From: Choristoneura fumiferana
Taxonomy: Eukaryota > Arthropoda > Insecta > Lepidoptera > Tortricidae
Length of the DNA: 64,000 nt
Reading direction: 5' to 3'
Assembly (NCBI RefSeq): GCF_025370935.1
Contig: NC_133501.1
Location: 2,923,368 to 2,987,367 of the forward strand
Positions 59,801-63,986 of the stretch are shown in pieces (position 1 is the first letter of the stretch; the number at the start of each line of letters is the position of its first letter). The translations under genes were made by a program, and so were the position numbers. The notes under the pieces were generated by a model, which was not told the DNA's origin, ran no database searches, and saw only the letters and a list, made by a program, of their open reading frames with translations.

Positions 59801-62723
59801 GGAGGGGGAACTTTGATAGCAGTTCATCGGCGGTTTAGAGTGGACGAGCGTGACGTTCGCGCGATGCTCGCTCTGCCCGACGCAGATATCACCTGGTTAG
59901 ATGTCTGCATTTCTCAGGGTCCTAGCTTAAGGAAATTAAGATTATTTTCGTGCTATTTTCCACAAAGTAGTTATCAAATAGAGTCACAGTTCACTTTTCT
60001 TGAGTACTTGTCTGACGTTGTTGCTGATTCTCCTGATGACTTGTATATAGTTGTGGGTGATTTTAATATCGCGGAAGCAGTCTGGGTACCGTCTGACTGT
60101 GAACCTTCTCAAATGAAACTAGATAATCCCAATCAGAATTCTTTGACAAGCCAATTATTTGCGTTTATGTGTTTCACTAATTGGACTCAGTTTAATTATT
60201 TTCCAAATAAAAACAACAAACAGTTGGATTTAGTTTTATCAAATTGTTCTTGCAGTGTTTCTACCGTTCAACCATTGGTCCCAATCGATGGCCATCACCC
60301 AGTTTTCTGTGTACATGCTGACATTAATTCGACTGTTCATGACTTAAAACCAGCCTCTAGAATAGTTCGCCGATTTTATGCCGCTGACTATAATGTCATA
60401 AACGCTGAACTGGAAGCGATTGATTGGAATCACCTTCTTTCGTTGGATAATATTGAATGTGCAGTTGATGAATTTTATTCCATTGTTAACAAAGTCATTG
60501 AAGATTTGGTTCCTACTCGAATTGTAAATGGCTGTCAAAATAAATTTCCTACTTGGTACTCTCGCGGTTTAATTACACTTATAAGGAAAAAAAATAAATT
60601 CACAAAAAATGGAAAATTTACAATAGAAGTTCTGACTATGACAGGTTTTCAAGTTTACGTTCGGTAATAAAAAAATTAGAAAAATCATGTTACGTTTTGT
60701 TTATATCCAGAACGGAATCAAATATTCGTTATAATCCTAAAGCATTCTGGTCGTTTCTAAAATCAAAAATGAAACATAGCGGTATACCGGACACCTTCTA
60801 CTTGGGTCAAAATAAAGCCACGGATGGTCAAACTATTGCCAATTTATTTAACACCTTCTTTCAATCAGTATTTGTAAATGATGTTCGTACCAGTACCAAC
60901 TCTAACCCTACTTCCTCCTCACAACTTTATGAATACCATGATAATAAAGTCCTTAATACCTCAATATGTAGTATACATATAACCCCTTCCATAGTTGAGA
61001 AATATCTTTTGGGACTTGTTGTTAAAGGGGGTTGTGGCCCGGATGGAATTCATCCTATCTTCTTGAAAAGATGTGGAAAAGCCCTGGCTGTTCCCATTTC
61101 AAAATTATATAACCTCTCCCTAAGTTCTGGAATCATTCCTGAGTTTTGGAAACGTTCAATAGTTTTCCCTGTTTACAAAAGTGGTGATAAACATAACATC
61201 ATAAATTATCGGGGCATCTCTAAACTATCTGTCATTCCTAAACTCTTTGAAAAGATAATATTTGATACTCTTTCTTATGTCGTTAGACCAATGTTAATCC
61301 AACAACAACATGGATTTGTGAGTAAACGTTCAACTGAGACTAACCTTAATGAATTTCTTGATTATGTACTGGACGGAATGGATAATGGTTTTCAGGTGGA
61401 TACCATTTACACTGATTATTCCAAAGCTTTCGACAAAATTTCTCATTCCGTACTTATTCAAAAGCTGGAATCCTTTGGAATACATGGTAATCTTTTAAGG
61501 TGGCTCACGTCATATCTGCGTGATAGGTCTCAAGCGGTGTCCGTGAAAGGACATACCTCTAGCTTTGTACCCATCCCGTCGGGGGTTCCCCAGGGCTCTC
61601 ATTTGGGCCCACTTCTATTTAATTTATTTATAAATGACGTCGCTACATGCTTCCAGTATTCTCGGGTATTATTGTATGCTGATGATACAAAGATTTACAG
61701 TGTTATCAAATCGGAAAATGACTGCCTAAACCTGCAAAGCGATCTAAATAGATTAAGCGCTTACTGCCGCAGGAATAAACTGCACTTGAATGTTGACAAG
61801 TGTTGTGCTATATCTTACTCGCGGAAACGCTCGCCTTTAAATTTTAACTATACTTTGAACAACATCGGTCTTAATCGGGTAACAGAGGTAAAAGACCTTG
61901 GGGTAATTCTTGACAGCGAGTTGCAACTTGTTACGCATGTAGATAAAATTGTATCTAAAGCATATAGAATGTTGGGTTTTATATTTCGTGAAGGAAGAGA
62001 GTTTAAAGACCCAAAAACAGTACAACTTTTATATTATGCCCTTGTAAGACCCCATTTGGAATTTGCATCGACAGTTTGGAGTCCTCACTTTAATGTACAT
62101 ATAGACACCGTTGAAAAAATTCAAAACAAATTCATAAAACGCATGAAATTTGTTTTCAAAGATTTTAACAAGAACTCTCTAATGTCACTCAAAACGCGTC
62201 GGGAAATTAAAGACCAAATGTTTTTATATAAAATTGTTAATGGATTGATTGACTCGCCATACCTTCTTTCTAAGATTTTGCTTCGTTGCCCAGAGCGACG
62301 AACTCGCTCCTCCAAATTATTCGCCATTCCCTTTAGCGGAACTGCCTATGCCAGAAACAGACTTCTCGTTCGAGCATGCAAGAATCATAACAATCATTTT
62401 CCCGATATAGATGTTTTCAATATGAGCTTGCAACAATATGCTACTGCTTTGAAGGAGCAGGGCAATGTTAGCAATAGAACCGCTGTCGATAAGTCTCTTT
62501 ATTAATTCTTTTGAATTAGTACAAGTGTATTTAATCTTATATAACTTTGTTCATGTGCCTCATTACAATAAGATGATGTTGTGCTTGTAAATTTAGTTTT
62601 TTTTTTTGTCTTGCCTGAGCAGCATGTTATGTTTTTTGTTAAAAGTGGAAACTGTTGTAGCTACTGTAATATTTTTATGTGTTTTATACTTTGTATTATT
62701 TCTAGCTGTTTGTTTTCCTAAAA

Positions 62724-62754
<31 letters not shown>

Positions 62755-63986
62755 AATATCTTGTTGGAAGTACGATTTTTCGGTAACGCCAAAGACAATT
62801 TTGGTAACGCAGGAAACGCCCAAAGTGTGGGGAAAATAGTTGATTGGCCCATACTTAGGTGTGTTTTCCCCTACATTTAATTTGTCGTAGGTAAATCTAA
62901 GAATTAAAAGTTTTCAATTAAAAATCAAAAATATATATCAATGCCCTGTTAAAATATTCAGAAATTTTAATTTACTTGTATCTTCTATATTCTCAGATCT
63001 CGAAGTACAGTCACATGCCAAATATATGCCACAGTGGAGCGCGCAAAAATGTCTGACACGTCTTACTGGCTCTAGAAATACAGTCGTATCAGATATGTAT
63101 GCACGCTTTATTGTGTCATACAAGGTGGGCCCTGTAACAGGAGCAAAAAATTAAACCACAGCTTCCACTCTTCATCTTGAACTAATATAGTACTACGACT
63201 TTTAAAAATAACTTGTATTATGATTTTCATTATAATTTAAAGTTTAATTGGACCAGCAATGTATTGCGAAATCCGTCACTGTTTTACGTGACAGGCGATG
63301 TCATTTAGGCTATTGGATGCCGTACATTGAAAATACCATTTAATTTGTTTGGAATAAACATAATTAAAAAATAACATAATTTTTGAAAGTTGCAGAACTA
63401 AAGTAGTTCCATTTGAGCAGCAGAACCTGTGTTTTAATTTTTTTGCTCCTGTTACAGGGCCCACCTGGTATATTGGTGCTGGTAGTCACCAACAAAGCAT
63501 GTACAGTCTACAATACACAGCAGACGAGTAACAAACAAACGAAAGAGTATTTTATTTGTAAAATGTGTTGTCAATTACCTTCGCCACTCGCTTATCGGCA
63601 TTTTTTTTAACTTAATAGTATCGTCTTTCACCAATGCGCCCCTATCCTAAGACTCACCGTGCTCGTTGAAATGCTTCTCGAGTTCCTCGTGCGATATGAT
63701 AGAGTCTGGAATGGGGGCGTCCGGCTCAGTCGTCTCCGCGGGCCGCGACCGAGAACATCTGGAACGGAGCTAGTGTTGAAACAGCGTCACCTCCGGATAG
63801 GACTATTGCTACAGATCTGTTCACGAAGGCGCGCCCCTCCACAGCTAATTAAAGGCTGACCAGGAATATAAAAAGCCTGACGCGAGGGCAGCACTTTACA
63901 CTTACTATACGATACCTACCAGTCATATTGACAACGGTGTCGGTGATGTTATTTAAAGGAATATTTTTTAATTCTTCAGACTTTTT
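30424..63986 (-). CDS. Oxysterol-binding protein-related gene, ORP5/ORP8 type (partial, multi-exon)
   Basis: Exons in coding order: 63986-63920, 63758-63658, 56791-56121, 55251-55091, (35901-35664), 34655-34507, 33880-33702, 30604-30424. The last two are unmistakable parts of the ORD lipid-transfer domain of ORP5/ORP8. Upstream ones are assigned by strand, splice sites and phase, and by an acidic/Ser-rich character suiting the PH-to-ORD linker. Family knowledge: ORP5/8 are ER-anchored proteins that exchange phosphatidylserine and PI4P at plasma-membrane contacts. The PH domain (upstream) and the rest of the ORD and the C-terminal anchor (downstream) are not in the window. Confidence 0.75.
30780..31648. 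mobile_element. Foldback element with ~85-bp inverted ends, CpG-rich core
   Basis: CGATGTCGGCGGCGATCG...GAAATTCCTAGGCATATCG at 30785-30870 is matched inverted at 31560-31643. The right side holds extra copies of GCCTAGGAATTTCATGA (about 31413, 31480, 31588). The core (30970-31380) is CpG-rich, with (GAGC)n at 31337-31360 and a possible start ATGGACGTCTGCCCG followed by GTTAG at 31201-31229. Confidence 0.75.
31711..32140. mobile_element. MITE, ATGAGGGCTATCG ends
   Basis: Starts ATGAGGGCTATCG and ends CGATAGCCCTCAT. ~430 bp, homologous throughout to 55296-55727. Subterminal CGCCACTAGAGGCGCTAG and GCGCCATCTAGTGAG are related inverted words. Confidence 0.88.
32280..32500 (+). mobile_element. Lep1/MINE-type element
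   Basis: ACTAGCTGTCGCCCGCGACT ... CCTGGGATAATAACTATCC ... TCGGTTCAGCGGTTTAGACG ... ATTATAATATTAG is the well-known order of Lep1 (non-autonomous Helitron-like) repeats. Confidence 0.75.
32530..32690 (+). pseudogene. LINE ORF1 fragment
   Basis: Reads SSSFRLQVLAKNQQMFLRSD, then FWPEGVVFRRFR, a block seen in ORF1/Gag-like proteins of insect LINEs. Too short to classify. Confidence 0.45.
32740..33170 (+). repeat. Dispersed repeat shared with 43765-44160
   Basis: TTGTACAACAAGAGCATAAA, then after a 110-bp interruption CTGTTGACACCTGATTACCT and CCTAGATCCAGCATAAACAC, all in the foldback at 43765-44160 (inverted). One arm only here. Confidence 0.7.
33320..33604 (-). mobile_element. Retroelement tail family C, complete copy
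   Basis: A-rich end at the left (TATTTATTTATTT), then CTGGATGGCAAACGAGCAAG ... CACCACCGCCCATAAACATC ... CTTGCACAAGGTCCTACCACC. Sense is minus with a 3' A-rich tail; probably the 3' end of a LINE or a SINE sharing it. Confidence 0.75.
33702..33880 (-). CDS. ORP exon: ORD start
   Basis: Acceptor ttattccag, donor GTAAG. Reads AGELVEEVAEENKSLLWFLL, then KQVRPGMDLSKVVLPTFILE, then PRSFLDKLSDNYYHADILSL. ENKSL-W-LLKQ and GMDLSKV-LPTFILEPRS are diagnostic of ORP5/ORP8. Phase 0 in, 2 out, joining exactly to the next exon. Confidence 0.96.
34255..34345 (-). repeat. SINE-B fragment
   Basis: TCATCATCATCACCCTCCCA...CACTGTTGGGCACAGACTTA: diverged 3' end of SINE-B with the (ATC)n tail. Confidence 0.55.
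34507..34655 (-). CDS. ORP exon: acidic linker before ORD
   Basis: Acceptor cttttcgcag, donor GTTAGT. Reads LAGAASDTDSEGSRAGMAEG, then TPDPARRGLDPAQRVHELYV, then EDPDRETGA; the next exon continues AGELVEEVAEENKSL. Matches position and character of the Ser/Asp/Glu-rich linker of ORP5/8. Phase 1 in, 0 out. Confidence 0.85.
35664..35901 (-). CDS. Candidate coding exon, possibly ORP (isoform start or internal)
   Basis: Open from ATG at 35901 to donor GTGAGT below 35664, 238 nt, phase 1 out, matching the next ORP exon. Reads KVKDKTRRRSSIFSLLKRQK, then KLSRQVSEPGPLPRKFSVDS, then ILSDFRKMEGYKVFLESRRD: basic and Ser-rich, with possible phosphosites. It could be an alternative first exon of a PH-less isoform. 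Equally, the sequence upstream to ~36740 is coding-like but broken, which would make this the end of a larger, damaged exon. No homolog recognised. Confidence 0.5.
35902..36740 (-). pseudogene. Coding-like but interrupted stretch upstream of the 35664 exon
   Basis: Minus-strand pieces in changing frames read as ordinary hydrophilic protein: ISIIDYKSHQDIAQSE, KTILIIQKHNIEIIELNVKE, DLFGTQVDVINHIGVKYNW, EELINKEAKTRESYEILVEI, NVTKLSKLNAGIFLKDEVFL and ELPGPFSVEELVQDSLNH. At least two stops are real substitutions, not indels. Either a decayed exon or a badly assembled large one. Confidence 0.4.
36741..37465. other. No gene or repeat recognised
   Basis: AT-rich intronic sequence. Confidence 0.4.
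37466..37702. mobile_element. MITE with CAGTGGCGTAGC ends
   Basis: CAGTGGCGTAGCGT at the left and ACGCTACGCCACTG at the right, ~237 bp. Flanks GTAAACTT and GTAAAAGT match at 6 of 8 bases, compatible with an old hAT-like 8-bp duplication. Confidence 0.75.
38132..38365 (+). mobile_element. Lep1/MINE-type element
   Basis: ACCAGCTTTTGCCCGCGGCT ... CCGGGATAAAAAGTAGCCTA ... AAACAAACAC-like words ... GTATTTATAATATTA. Confidence 0.8.
38695..38912 (-). mobile_element. Lep1/MINE-type element, inverted
   Basis: ATACTAATATTACAAATGCG ... CATGGGCTACTTTTTATCCC ... GACGAAGTCGCGGGCAAAAG CTAGTAATATT; opposite orientation to the copy 350 bp to the left. Confidence 0.8.
38970..39070 (-). repeat. Dispersed repeat, TTAAACACAATATTACTTAT family
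   Basis: Inverse of 34797-34905 and 51790-51905 (TTTTTGTGTTGAAATAGCGT, ATGGACAACTTTTT). Confidence 0.65.
39475..39640 (+). mobile_element. SINE-B, 5'-truncated
   Basis: GTGAGGAAACCTGCACAAAC ... CACTGGGCCCGCGTGGGATC ... GAGGAGGCCTATGCCCAGCA ... (GAT)4 tail. Confidence 0.8.
40225..40400 (+). repeat. Family X fragment
   Basis: GCAAGTATGCATTGTCATCC ... CCACCAGGATGTCACTACCA ... TTCAACTACTGGAAGAT in family X order. Confidence 0.6.
40462..40589. mobile_element. Near-perfect hairpin element, 47-bp arms
   Basis: TCTGTCAAAAAAGAGAAGAA...GTAGTGTC (40462-40508) is exactly inverted at 40542-40589, with a ~33-bp loop. TATA lies on both sides, possibly a target duplication. Confidence 0.9.
40599..40740 (+). 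mobile_element. SINE-A head half, split
   Basis: GACGACCGGATCGCCAAGTGG and GGTCGATCCCTG keep A- and B-box-like motifs. The body reaches AATATGTATATAAGTATGTA and is then interrupted; the 3' part is at 41077-41165. Confidence 0.85.
40741..41075 (-). mobile_element. Family X element, full-length copy inside a SINE
   Basis: TTTTACAAGCTTTTATTTAG at the left and AAAAAAGCTTGTATAAAAAA at the right form inverted ends. Carries a GTCTGTCTGTCTG tract. ~335 bp, no ORF. The insertion splits the SINE at 40740/41077, fixing the element's boundaries. Confidence 0.8.
41077..41165 (+). mobile_element. SINE-A 3' half
   Basis: TTATCCGTTGCCTAGTATTC ... CAAGCTTTACTTAGTTAG ... GATATTTATTTATTTTTATT corresponds to the SINE-A body and tail. 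Confidence 0.75.
41508..41762 (-). mobile_element. AACCCCCGAC element, inverted copy
   Basis: CCCCCGACTTTGTCACTTCA at the left and GTGTCGGGGGTTAAA at the right; same family as 20143-20370. Confidence 0.8.
42010..42145 (-). mobile_element. Short 3' fragment of the 26526 LINE
   Basis: TATAACAAGCACTTATGAAT ... GAACCCGGCAAGAAACTCAA is the LINE's 3' UTR; strongly 5'-truncated. Confidence 0.75.
42150..42565 (+). repeat. Second copy of the 18755 repeat
   Basis: Same order of blocks as 18755-19250 but with one ATGACTCAT unit instead of two. Confidence 0.75.
42735..42885 (-). repeat. Family X fragment
   Basis: GTAGTTTGGATGACAATGTA ... CAGCAAAAAAGCTTACATTAAA, inverse orientation, interrupted by unrelated sequence. 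Confidence 0.55.
43226..43437 (-). mobile_element. SINE-B, head missing
   Basis: (ATC)n tail, GACCCACTGCTGGGCACAGG, GGGCCCAGTGCGGATTAGG, CTTCACCGAAAAGCTCATGG. Confidence 0.8.
43497..43760 (-). pseudogene. RTE-clade LINE, 3' end of ORF2
   Basis: Minus strand reads KLKWQWAGHIFRRTDNRW, then (next frame) EKVLECRPRTGRQGVGRPPT, then RWTDDIVRVAGNRLMQVASC and GEAFVQQWTSSG*, followed by a (GAT)n tail. This is the standard C-terminus of RTE-type endonuclease/RT proteins. 5'-truncated, one frameshift. Confidence 0.85.
43765..44160. mobile_element. Large foldback element, ~145-bp arms
   Basis: GTTTGTGGCTGTTGACACCT (43797) is inverted at 44009-44028. The arms continue through CTTGGTCTTAGAC, GAGCATAAAAAGT and CTAGACCCAGCATAAACAC, with a loop near 43917. 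Related single arm at 32740-33170. Confidence 0.85.
44225..44503 (-). mobile_element. Retroelement tail family C, complete copy
   Basis: ~95% like 33320-33604 by eye, from TTTTATTCGACTGGATGGCA to CCTACCACCTGCA. Confidence 0.8.
44560..44885 (+). mobile_element. Lep1/MINE-type element with long (AC)n
   Basis: CCTGTAGGAATTCCCGAAAT, ATCGGGATAAAAAGTAGCCT, GTGAAGGAGTAA, then (AC)n at 44780-44854 (~37 units), then TATTTATAATATTAG. Microsatellite within the 3' part is typical. Confidence 0.8.
45045..45111 (+). repeat. Family X tail fragment
   Basis: GGGTCAAGTTTTCCAGTATT ... ACAATAAAAGCTTGTAAAAA, the end of family X. Confidence 0.6.
45285..45440 (-). repeat. 3' end of the 4830-6395-type LINE
   Basis: TTGTACAAAAGAAAGTAACA ... 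ATCCCTTTAAGGGATCTCTA, same as the 6247-6395 3' UTR inverted. Confidence 0.7.
45650..45755 (+). repeat. Retroelement tail family C with poly-A
   Basis: CCCCTGGTGTTGCAGGTGTC ... GGTGATCTCTTACCATCAGG ... CAGTCGAATAAAAAAAAAA. Confidence 0.75.
45756..47019. other. No gene seen
   Basis: Intronic AT-rich DNA. A short piece of the GGGGCTGTTTCACCA MITE end (GATTGGTGAAACAGACCC) is at 46498-46516. Confidence 0.4.
47020..47195 (+). mobile_element. AACCCCCGAC element, right end lost
   Basis: TTTAACCCCCAACGCAAAAA GAGGGGTGTTATAAGTTTG, CACCGTAGCTCTTAAACGGG, then AAAATCGGTTAAGG; the closing GTCGGGGG is missing. Confidence 0.75.
47390..47539. mobile_element. Near-perfect hairpin element, ~68-bp arms
   Basis: ATGATTGGTTTTTTGGAGTA ... 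ACTTTTACGGGTAT folds onto ATACCCGTAAAAGTAACAAA ... CCAAAAAACCAATCAT with very few mismatches and a ~15-base loop. Confidence 0.9.
47645..47860 (+). mobile_element. tRNA-derived SINE-D
   Basis: GTGGTGTAGGGGTTATAGCA (A box TGGTGTAGGGG) and CTGGGTTCGATTCCCAGT (B box) form a tRNA-like head at 47715-47782, followed by CTTTTTCTGGTTTTTCTGTG. No CCA-compatible acceptor stem is obvious, so not a functional tRNA gene. Confidence 0.65.
48174..48795. mobile_element. Element with ~45-bp inverted ends
   Basis: GTGTATATGAAGGGTGCACG GAAAGAACGTGTCTAGTCACC at the left; the reverse complement of 48755-48795 gives GTGTATATGAAGGGTCCACG and ACTAGTCACC. ~620 bp, no ORF. Confidence 0.8.
48806..48942. mobile_element. 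Small MITE, ATATCGTCACTACTT ends
   Basis: GATATCGTCACTACTTTGAA at the left, AAGTAGTGACGATAT at the right. Lies ~10 bp from the previous element. Confidence 0.7.
49178..49640 (+). mobile_element. AGGGTTCCG element, left-truncated
   Basis: GGGGTACCTCCCATAGACGT through TAATGGCTACGGAACCCTAT to CGTTTTTTTTC. Confidence 0.75.
49641..50160. other. No gene seen
   Basis: AT-rich; nothing recognised. Confidence 0.4.
50164..50280 (-). repeat. Retroelement tail family C, diverged
   Basis: AAAACGAGCATGCGGGTCAC CTGATGGAAAGC ... CGCCCATGGACACCTG ... CACAGGTGCGTTGCCGGCC. Confidence 0.7.
50396..50555 (-). repeat. 3' end of the 4830-6395-type LINE
   Basis: (ATGT)n, AACTCTTTATTGTACAAAAT, ATCCCTTTAAGGGATCTCTACC; complete tail. 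Confidence 0.75.
50577..50660 (+). mobile_element. hAT MITE fragment (right end)
   Basis: ACGCGCCAGGCCTCGCACTT GGCTATTTTTTAGTGGTGTGCC, AACCAAAAGGTTGAACCTG: same as 22732-22838. A further piece is at 51105-51150. Confidence 0.7.
51155..51285 (+). mobile_element. AGGGTTCCG element, right end
   Basis: TATACCTAAACTTGGAATAT ... TAATGGCTACGGAACCCTAT TTCAGGCGTGTCCGACGCGC. Confidence 0.75.
51780..51905 (+). repeat. Dispersed repeat, TTAAACACAATATTACTTAT family
   Basis: Second plus-strand copy of 34797-34905; both contain GTGTTGAAATAGCGTCAGG and ATGGACAACCTTTTTGA-like sequence. Confidence 0.65.
52372..52740 (+). mobile_element. Lep1/MINE-type element split by SINE-B
   Basis: AAGCTAGCTGTTGCCCGCGA ATTCGTTTGCAT on the left and TTCGTTTGCATCTCGCAGGA AAATTGG on the right are the two halves. 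Confidence 0.7.
52405..52700 (-). mobile_element. SINE-B, full length with 11-bp target duplication
   Basis: (ATC)n tail at the left; tRNA-like head at the right (minus strand AAGCCGTGGTGGCCGAGTGG, GGTTCAAACCTC). TTCGTTTGCAT is repeated at 52394-52404 and 52701-52711. Confidence 0.9.
52795..52935 (-). repeat. AACCCCCGAC-type element, fragment
   Basis: AACTGATTTTAATGAACG ... AAAAAACCGCATCGAAACCGG ... CAGACAGACA in the inverse order. Confidence 0.55.
52955..53050 (+). repeat. Dispersed repeat, GGAGGAACTGCATGAA part
   Basis: GTGTTCTTACAATGCGAAGG CGGAGGAACTGCATGAACACA also at 54115-54160 and 24345-24370. Confidence 0.6.
53524..53790 (+). mobile_element. tRNA-derived SINE-B, best-preserved head
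   Basis: GCCGTGGTGGCCTAGTGG (A box) and GGGTTCGAACCCCGGC (B box) at 53524-53600, then ATTACATTTGAAATTTACCA, AATCCGCACTGGGCCCGCG, GAGAGGAGGCCTGTG. Both Pol III boxes are consensus-like. The GAT tail is lost. Confidence 0.9.
53995..54190 (+). repeat. Dispersed repeat, 'CTGGTAGCATGGTGA' family, longer copy
   Basis: GACTAACATCTGGTAGCATG, GATGAACTCTGATTGAGTTC, GTGTGGAGGAGGAGGAACTG, GCGTAAACGTAGCTATTTTC. Confidence 0.7.
54621..54868. mobile_element. Foldback MITE, ~48-bp arms
   Basis: GACACGACCAAGGAGCTTAT ATACAAAACTGGAGGTTGAAC is inverted at 54827-54868. A second inner stem TCCATCTCTTTCTT/AAGAAAGAGATGGA surrounds AACCTAACT. Confidence 0.88.
55091..55251 (-). CDS. Host exon, probably ORP linker
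   Basis: Acceptor cgtatttag, donor GTGAGT. Reads KPAYPEACTPQKYSLIDYRK, then LPSASYECCKSERRDDRFSS, then QNVYVAGKIVSND. Phase 2 in (joins exon 56121), phase 1 out (fits 34655). No domain recognised. Confidence 0.75.
55296..55727. mobile_element. MITE, ATGAGGGCTATCG ends, second copy
   Basis: Starts ATGAGGGTTATCG, ends CGATAGCCCTCAT, flanked by TA on both sides. Shared ORF-like words (VCVLRQFCLSETF) between the two copies reflect sequence homology, not a gene. Confidence 0.88.
56121..56791 (-). CDS. Large host exon, probably ORP linker, with two A-run deletions
   Basis: Acceptor taagcag, donor GTAAGT. Reads LKLSEAFPSTSPTPLMSVSD, YSPKRNERKKDRKISKWAQF, then SLFHFMRKDLEK; after a frame loss it gives NNSPSTSSAKVILEPRVDHR and ends RYSSSSTDDLGCD. 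The loss falls at two AAAA runs (T-runs at 56558-56561 and 56569-56572). One extra A in each would keep a KDLE tandem in frame. Low-complexity, Ser/Lys-rich, likely unstructured. Phase 1 in, phase 2 out when repaired. Confidence 0.72.
56827..57183. repeat. Two tandem ~165-190-bp units
   Basis: TTTCGATGTAGAGTTTGAGT, GTTGGTATTG-GTCATTTAGAGT, TTTAAAGTAAAAACCATACG and GCGTAAATA recur in the same order at 56827-56992 and 56993-57183. Confidence 0.85.
57960..58022 (-). other. tRNA-like sequence in the LINE 5' UTR, antisense
   Basis: On the minus strand GCTCCCGTGGCACAGCGGTC resembles an acceptor arm plus A box, and AGGTCGGATGTTCAAATCAC resembles variable loop plus B box. Anticodon-ar stem pairing is poor. 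Confidence 0.5.
58126..59241 (+). CDS. LINE ORF1: PHD-like finger, coiled coil, FP25K-like domain
   Basis: ATG at 58126 (AAAATGT) is preferred; the frame extends upstream only to a GTG. Residues 3-55: C-x2-C...C-x2-C...H-x2-C...C-x2-C, a PHD-type finger. Residues ~130-210: heptad-rich coiled coil. Residues ~215-370: RRSNIQINGVPEKKGENLFT, DVDFVTRVAVRN and HYKFCWVRNC, an arrangement resembling the baculovirus FP25K-like family that also occurs in insect LINE ORF1s. Likely an RNA-binding chaperone of the LINE particle. Frame fully open, 371 residues. Confidence 0.85.
   Translation: MSSCLACKGSVKENSLLKCTACNGTYHFYCLHLTIEYVNKVRQAWLCSFCASVNTRRRRNDDTPVQRTAVASVLDDSVMSCDQGLDDSRMADSAPPELENTDLLVTPPNSYQLSKESKSSLLSCPETLLNDILSKVTSLQTQFLAIQAIQTDLSQVKSDIADMRSGINSKLDELAGRMLTIESRVSALEESKAELDDIKRTIGDLIGDSRRNEQWMRRSNIQINGVPEKKGENLFTILRSLAELSGFSLDCSTDVDFVTRVAVRNDVDNARPKPIVLKMQARYKKDDFLSSIRKLKNLRASDLGFSDNSNRIFINDHLSSYNKHLLREAKSRANQKHYKFCWVRNCTIMVRRNESSPILHISNEEALNKII
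59591..60667 (+). CDS. LINE ORF2, N-terminal: apurinic-like endonuclease
   Basis: ATG at 59591. Endonuclease landmarks: YYQNARGL, FICITETWL (Glu), YIVVGDFNIA (Asp, Asn), KQLDLVLSN and IDGHHPVF (catalytic His). Nicks target DNA for target-primed reverse transcription. The true frame is left near 60595 in an A-rich run, so the last ~25 residues before the stop at 60667 are out-of-frame readthrough. Confidence 0.88.
   Translation: MANISIYYQNARGLRSKTTQFFRNVLLSNYDFICITETWLLPSIFSSELFDDRYHVYRTDRDYQRMDMTRGGGTLIAVHRRFRVDERDVRAMLALPDADITWLDVCISQGPSLRKLRLFSCYFPQSSYQIESQFTFLEYLSDVVADSPDDLYIVVGDFNIAEAVWVPSDCEPSQMKLDNPNQNSLTSQLFAFMCFTNWTQFNYFPNKNNKQLDLVLSNCSCSVSTVQPLVPIDGHHPVFCVHADINSTVHDLKPASRIVRRFYAADYNVINAELEAIDWNHLLSLDNIECAVDEFYSIVNKVIEDLVPTRIVNGCQNKFPTWYSRGLITLIRKKNKFTKNGKFTIEVLTMTGFQVYVR
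60601..62505 (+). CDS. LINE ORF2, C-terminal: reverse transcriptase
   Basis: Open from ~60601 to TAA at 62505. RT motifs: VFPVYKSGDKHNIINYRGIS, GFVSKRSTETNLNEFL, TIYTDYSKAFDKISHSVL (motif A Asp), GVPQGSHLGPLLFNLFINDV and VLLYADDTKIYS (YADD). Thumb and a Jockey-like C-terminal end MKFVFKDFNKNSL follow. All catalytic residues are present. Confidence 0.93.
   Translation, partial: HKKWKIYNRSSDYDRFSSLRSVIKKLEKSCYVLFISRTESNIRYNPKAFWSFLKSKMKHSGIPDTFYLGQNKATDGQTIANLFNTFFQSVFVNDVRTSTNSNPTSSSQLYEYHDNKVLNTSICSIHITPSIVEKYLLGLVVKGGCGPDGIHPIFLKRCGKALAVPISKLYNLSLSSGIIPEFWKRSIVFPVYKSGDKHNIINYRGISKLSVIPKLFEKIIFDTLSYVVRPMLIQQQHGFVSKRSTETNLNEFLDYVLDGMDNGFQVDTIYTDYSKAFDKISHSVLIQKLESFGIHGNLLRWLTSYLRDRSQAVSVKGHTSSFVPIPSGVPQGSHLGPLLFNLFINDVATCFQYSRVLLYADDTKIYSVIKSENDCLNLQSDLNRLSAYCRRNKLHLNVDKCCAISYSRKRSPLNFNYTLNNIGLNRVTEVKDLGVILDSELQLVTHVDKIVSKAYRMLGFIFREGREFKDPKTVQLLYYALVRPHLEFASTVWSPHFNVHIDTVEKIQNKFIKRMKFVFKDFNKNSLMSLKTRREIKDQMFLYKIVNGLIDSPYLLSKILLRCPERRTRSSKLFAIPFSGTAYARNRLLVRACKNHNNHFPDIDVFNMSLQQYATALKEQGNVSNRTAVDKSLY
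62506..62757 (+). other. LINE 3' UTR and AAAT-repeat tail
   Basis: AT-rich; a run of nine AAAT units at 62719-62756 ends the element. Confidence 0.85.
63124..63468. mobile_element. MITE, GTGGGCCCTGTAACAGGAGC ends
   Basis: GTGGGCCCTGTAACAGGAGC AAAAAATTAAA on the left, inverted up to GTGGGCCCTGTAACAGGAGC on the right strand; arms ~40 bp, total ~345 bp, non-coding. Confidence 0.88.
63658..63758 (-). CDS. Host exon, probably ORP linker after the PH domain
   Basis: Acceptor cgttccag, donor GTGAGT. Reads ETTEPDAPIPDSIISHEELE, then KHFNEH, and joins VLKLSEAF of exon 56791 in phase 1. Before ETTEP the frame needs one more C/G (GGG at 63740-63742) to connect to the exon above. DSIISHEELEKHF recalls the short helical motif after the PH domain in ORP8 (weak). 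Confidence 0.65.
63920..63986 (-). CDS. Host exon, probably ORP
   Basis: Acceptor gtcatag, donor GTAGGT. Reads KKSEELKNIPLNNITDTVVN, then MT. 67 nt, phase 0 in, 1 out. Short; supported only by open frame and splice sites. Confidence 0.55.

Larger units (their letters stand above)
57700..62757 (+). mobile_element. Jockey-group LINE, nearly complete
   Basis: A 5' UTR (start uncertain, ~57700) is followed by ORF1 (PHD-like plus FP25K-like), a 350-bp spacer, ORF2 (endonuclease and RT), a 250-bp 3' UTR, and a tail of about nine AAAT units ending at ~62757. A single base loss in ORF2 is the only clear defect, so this may be a young copy. Confidence 0.92.
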
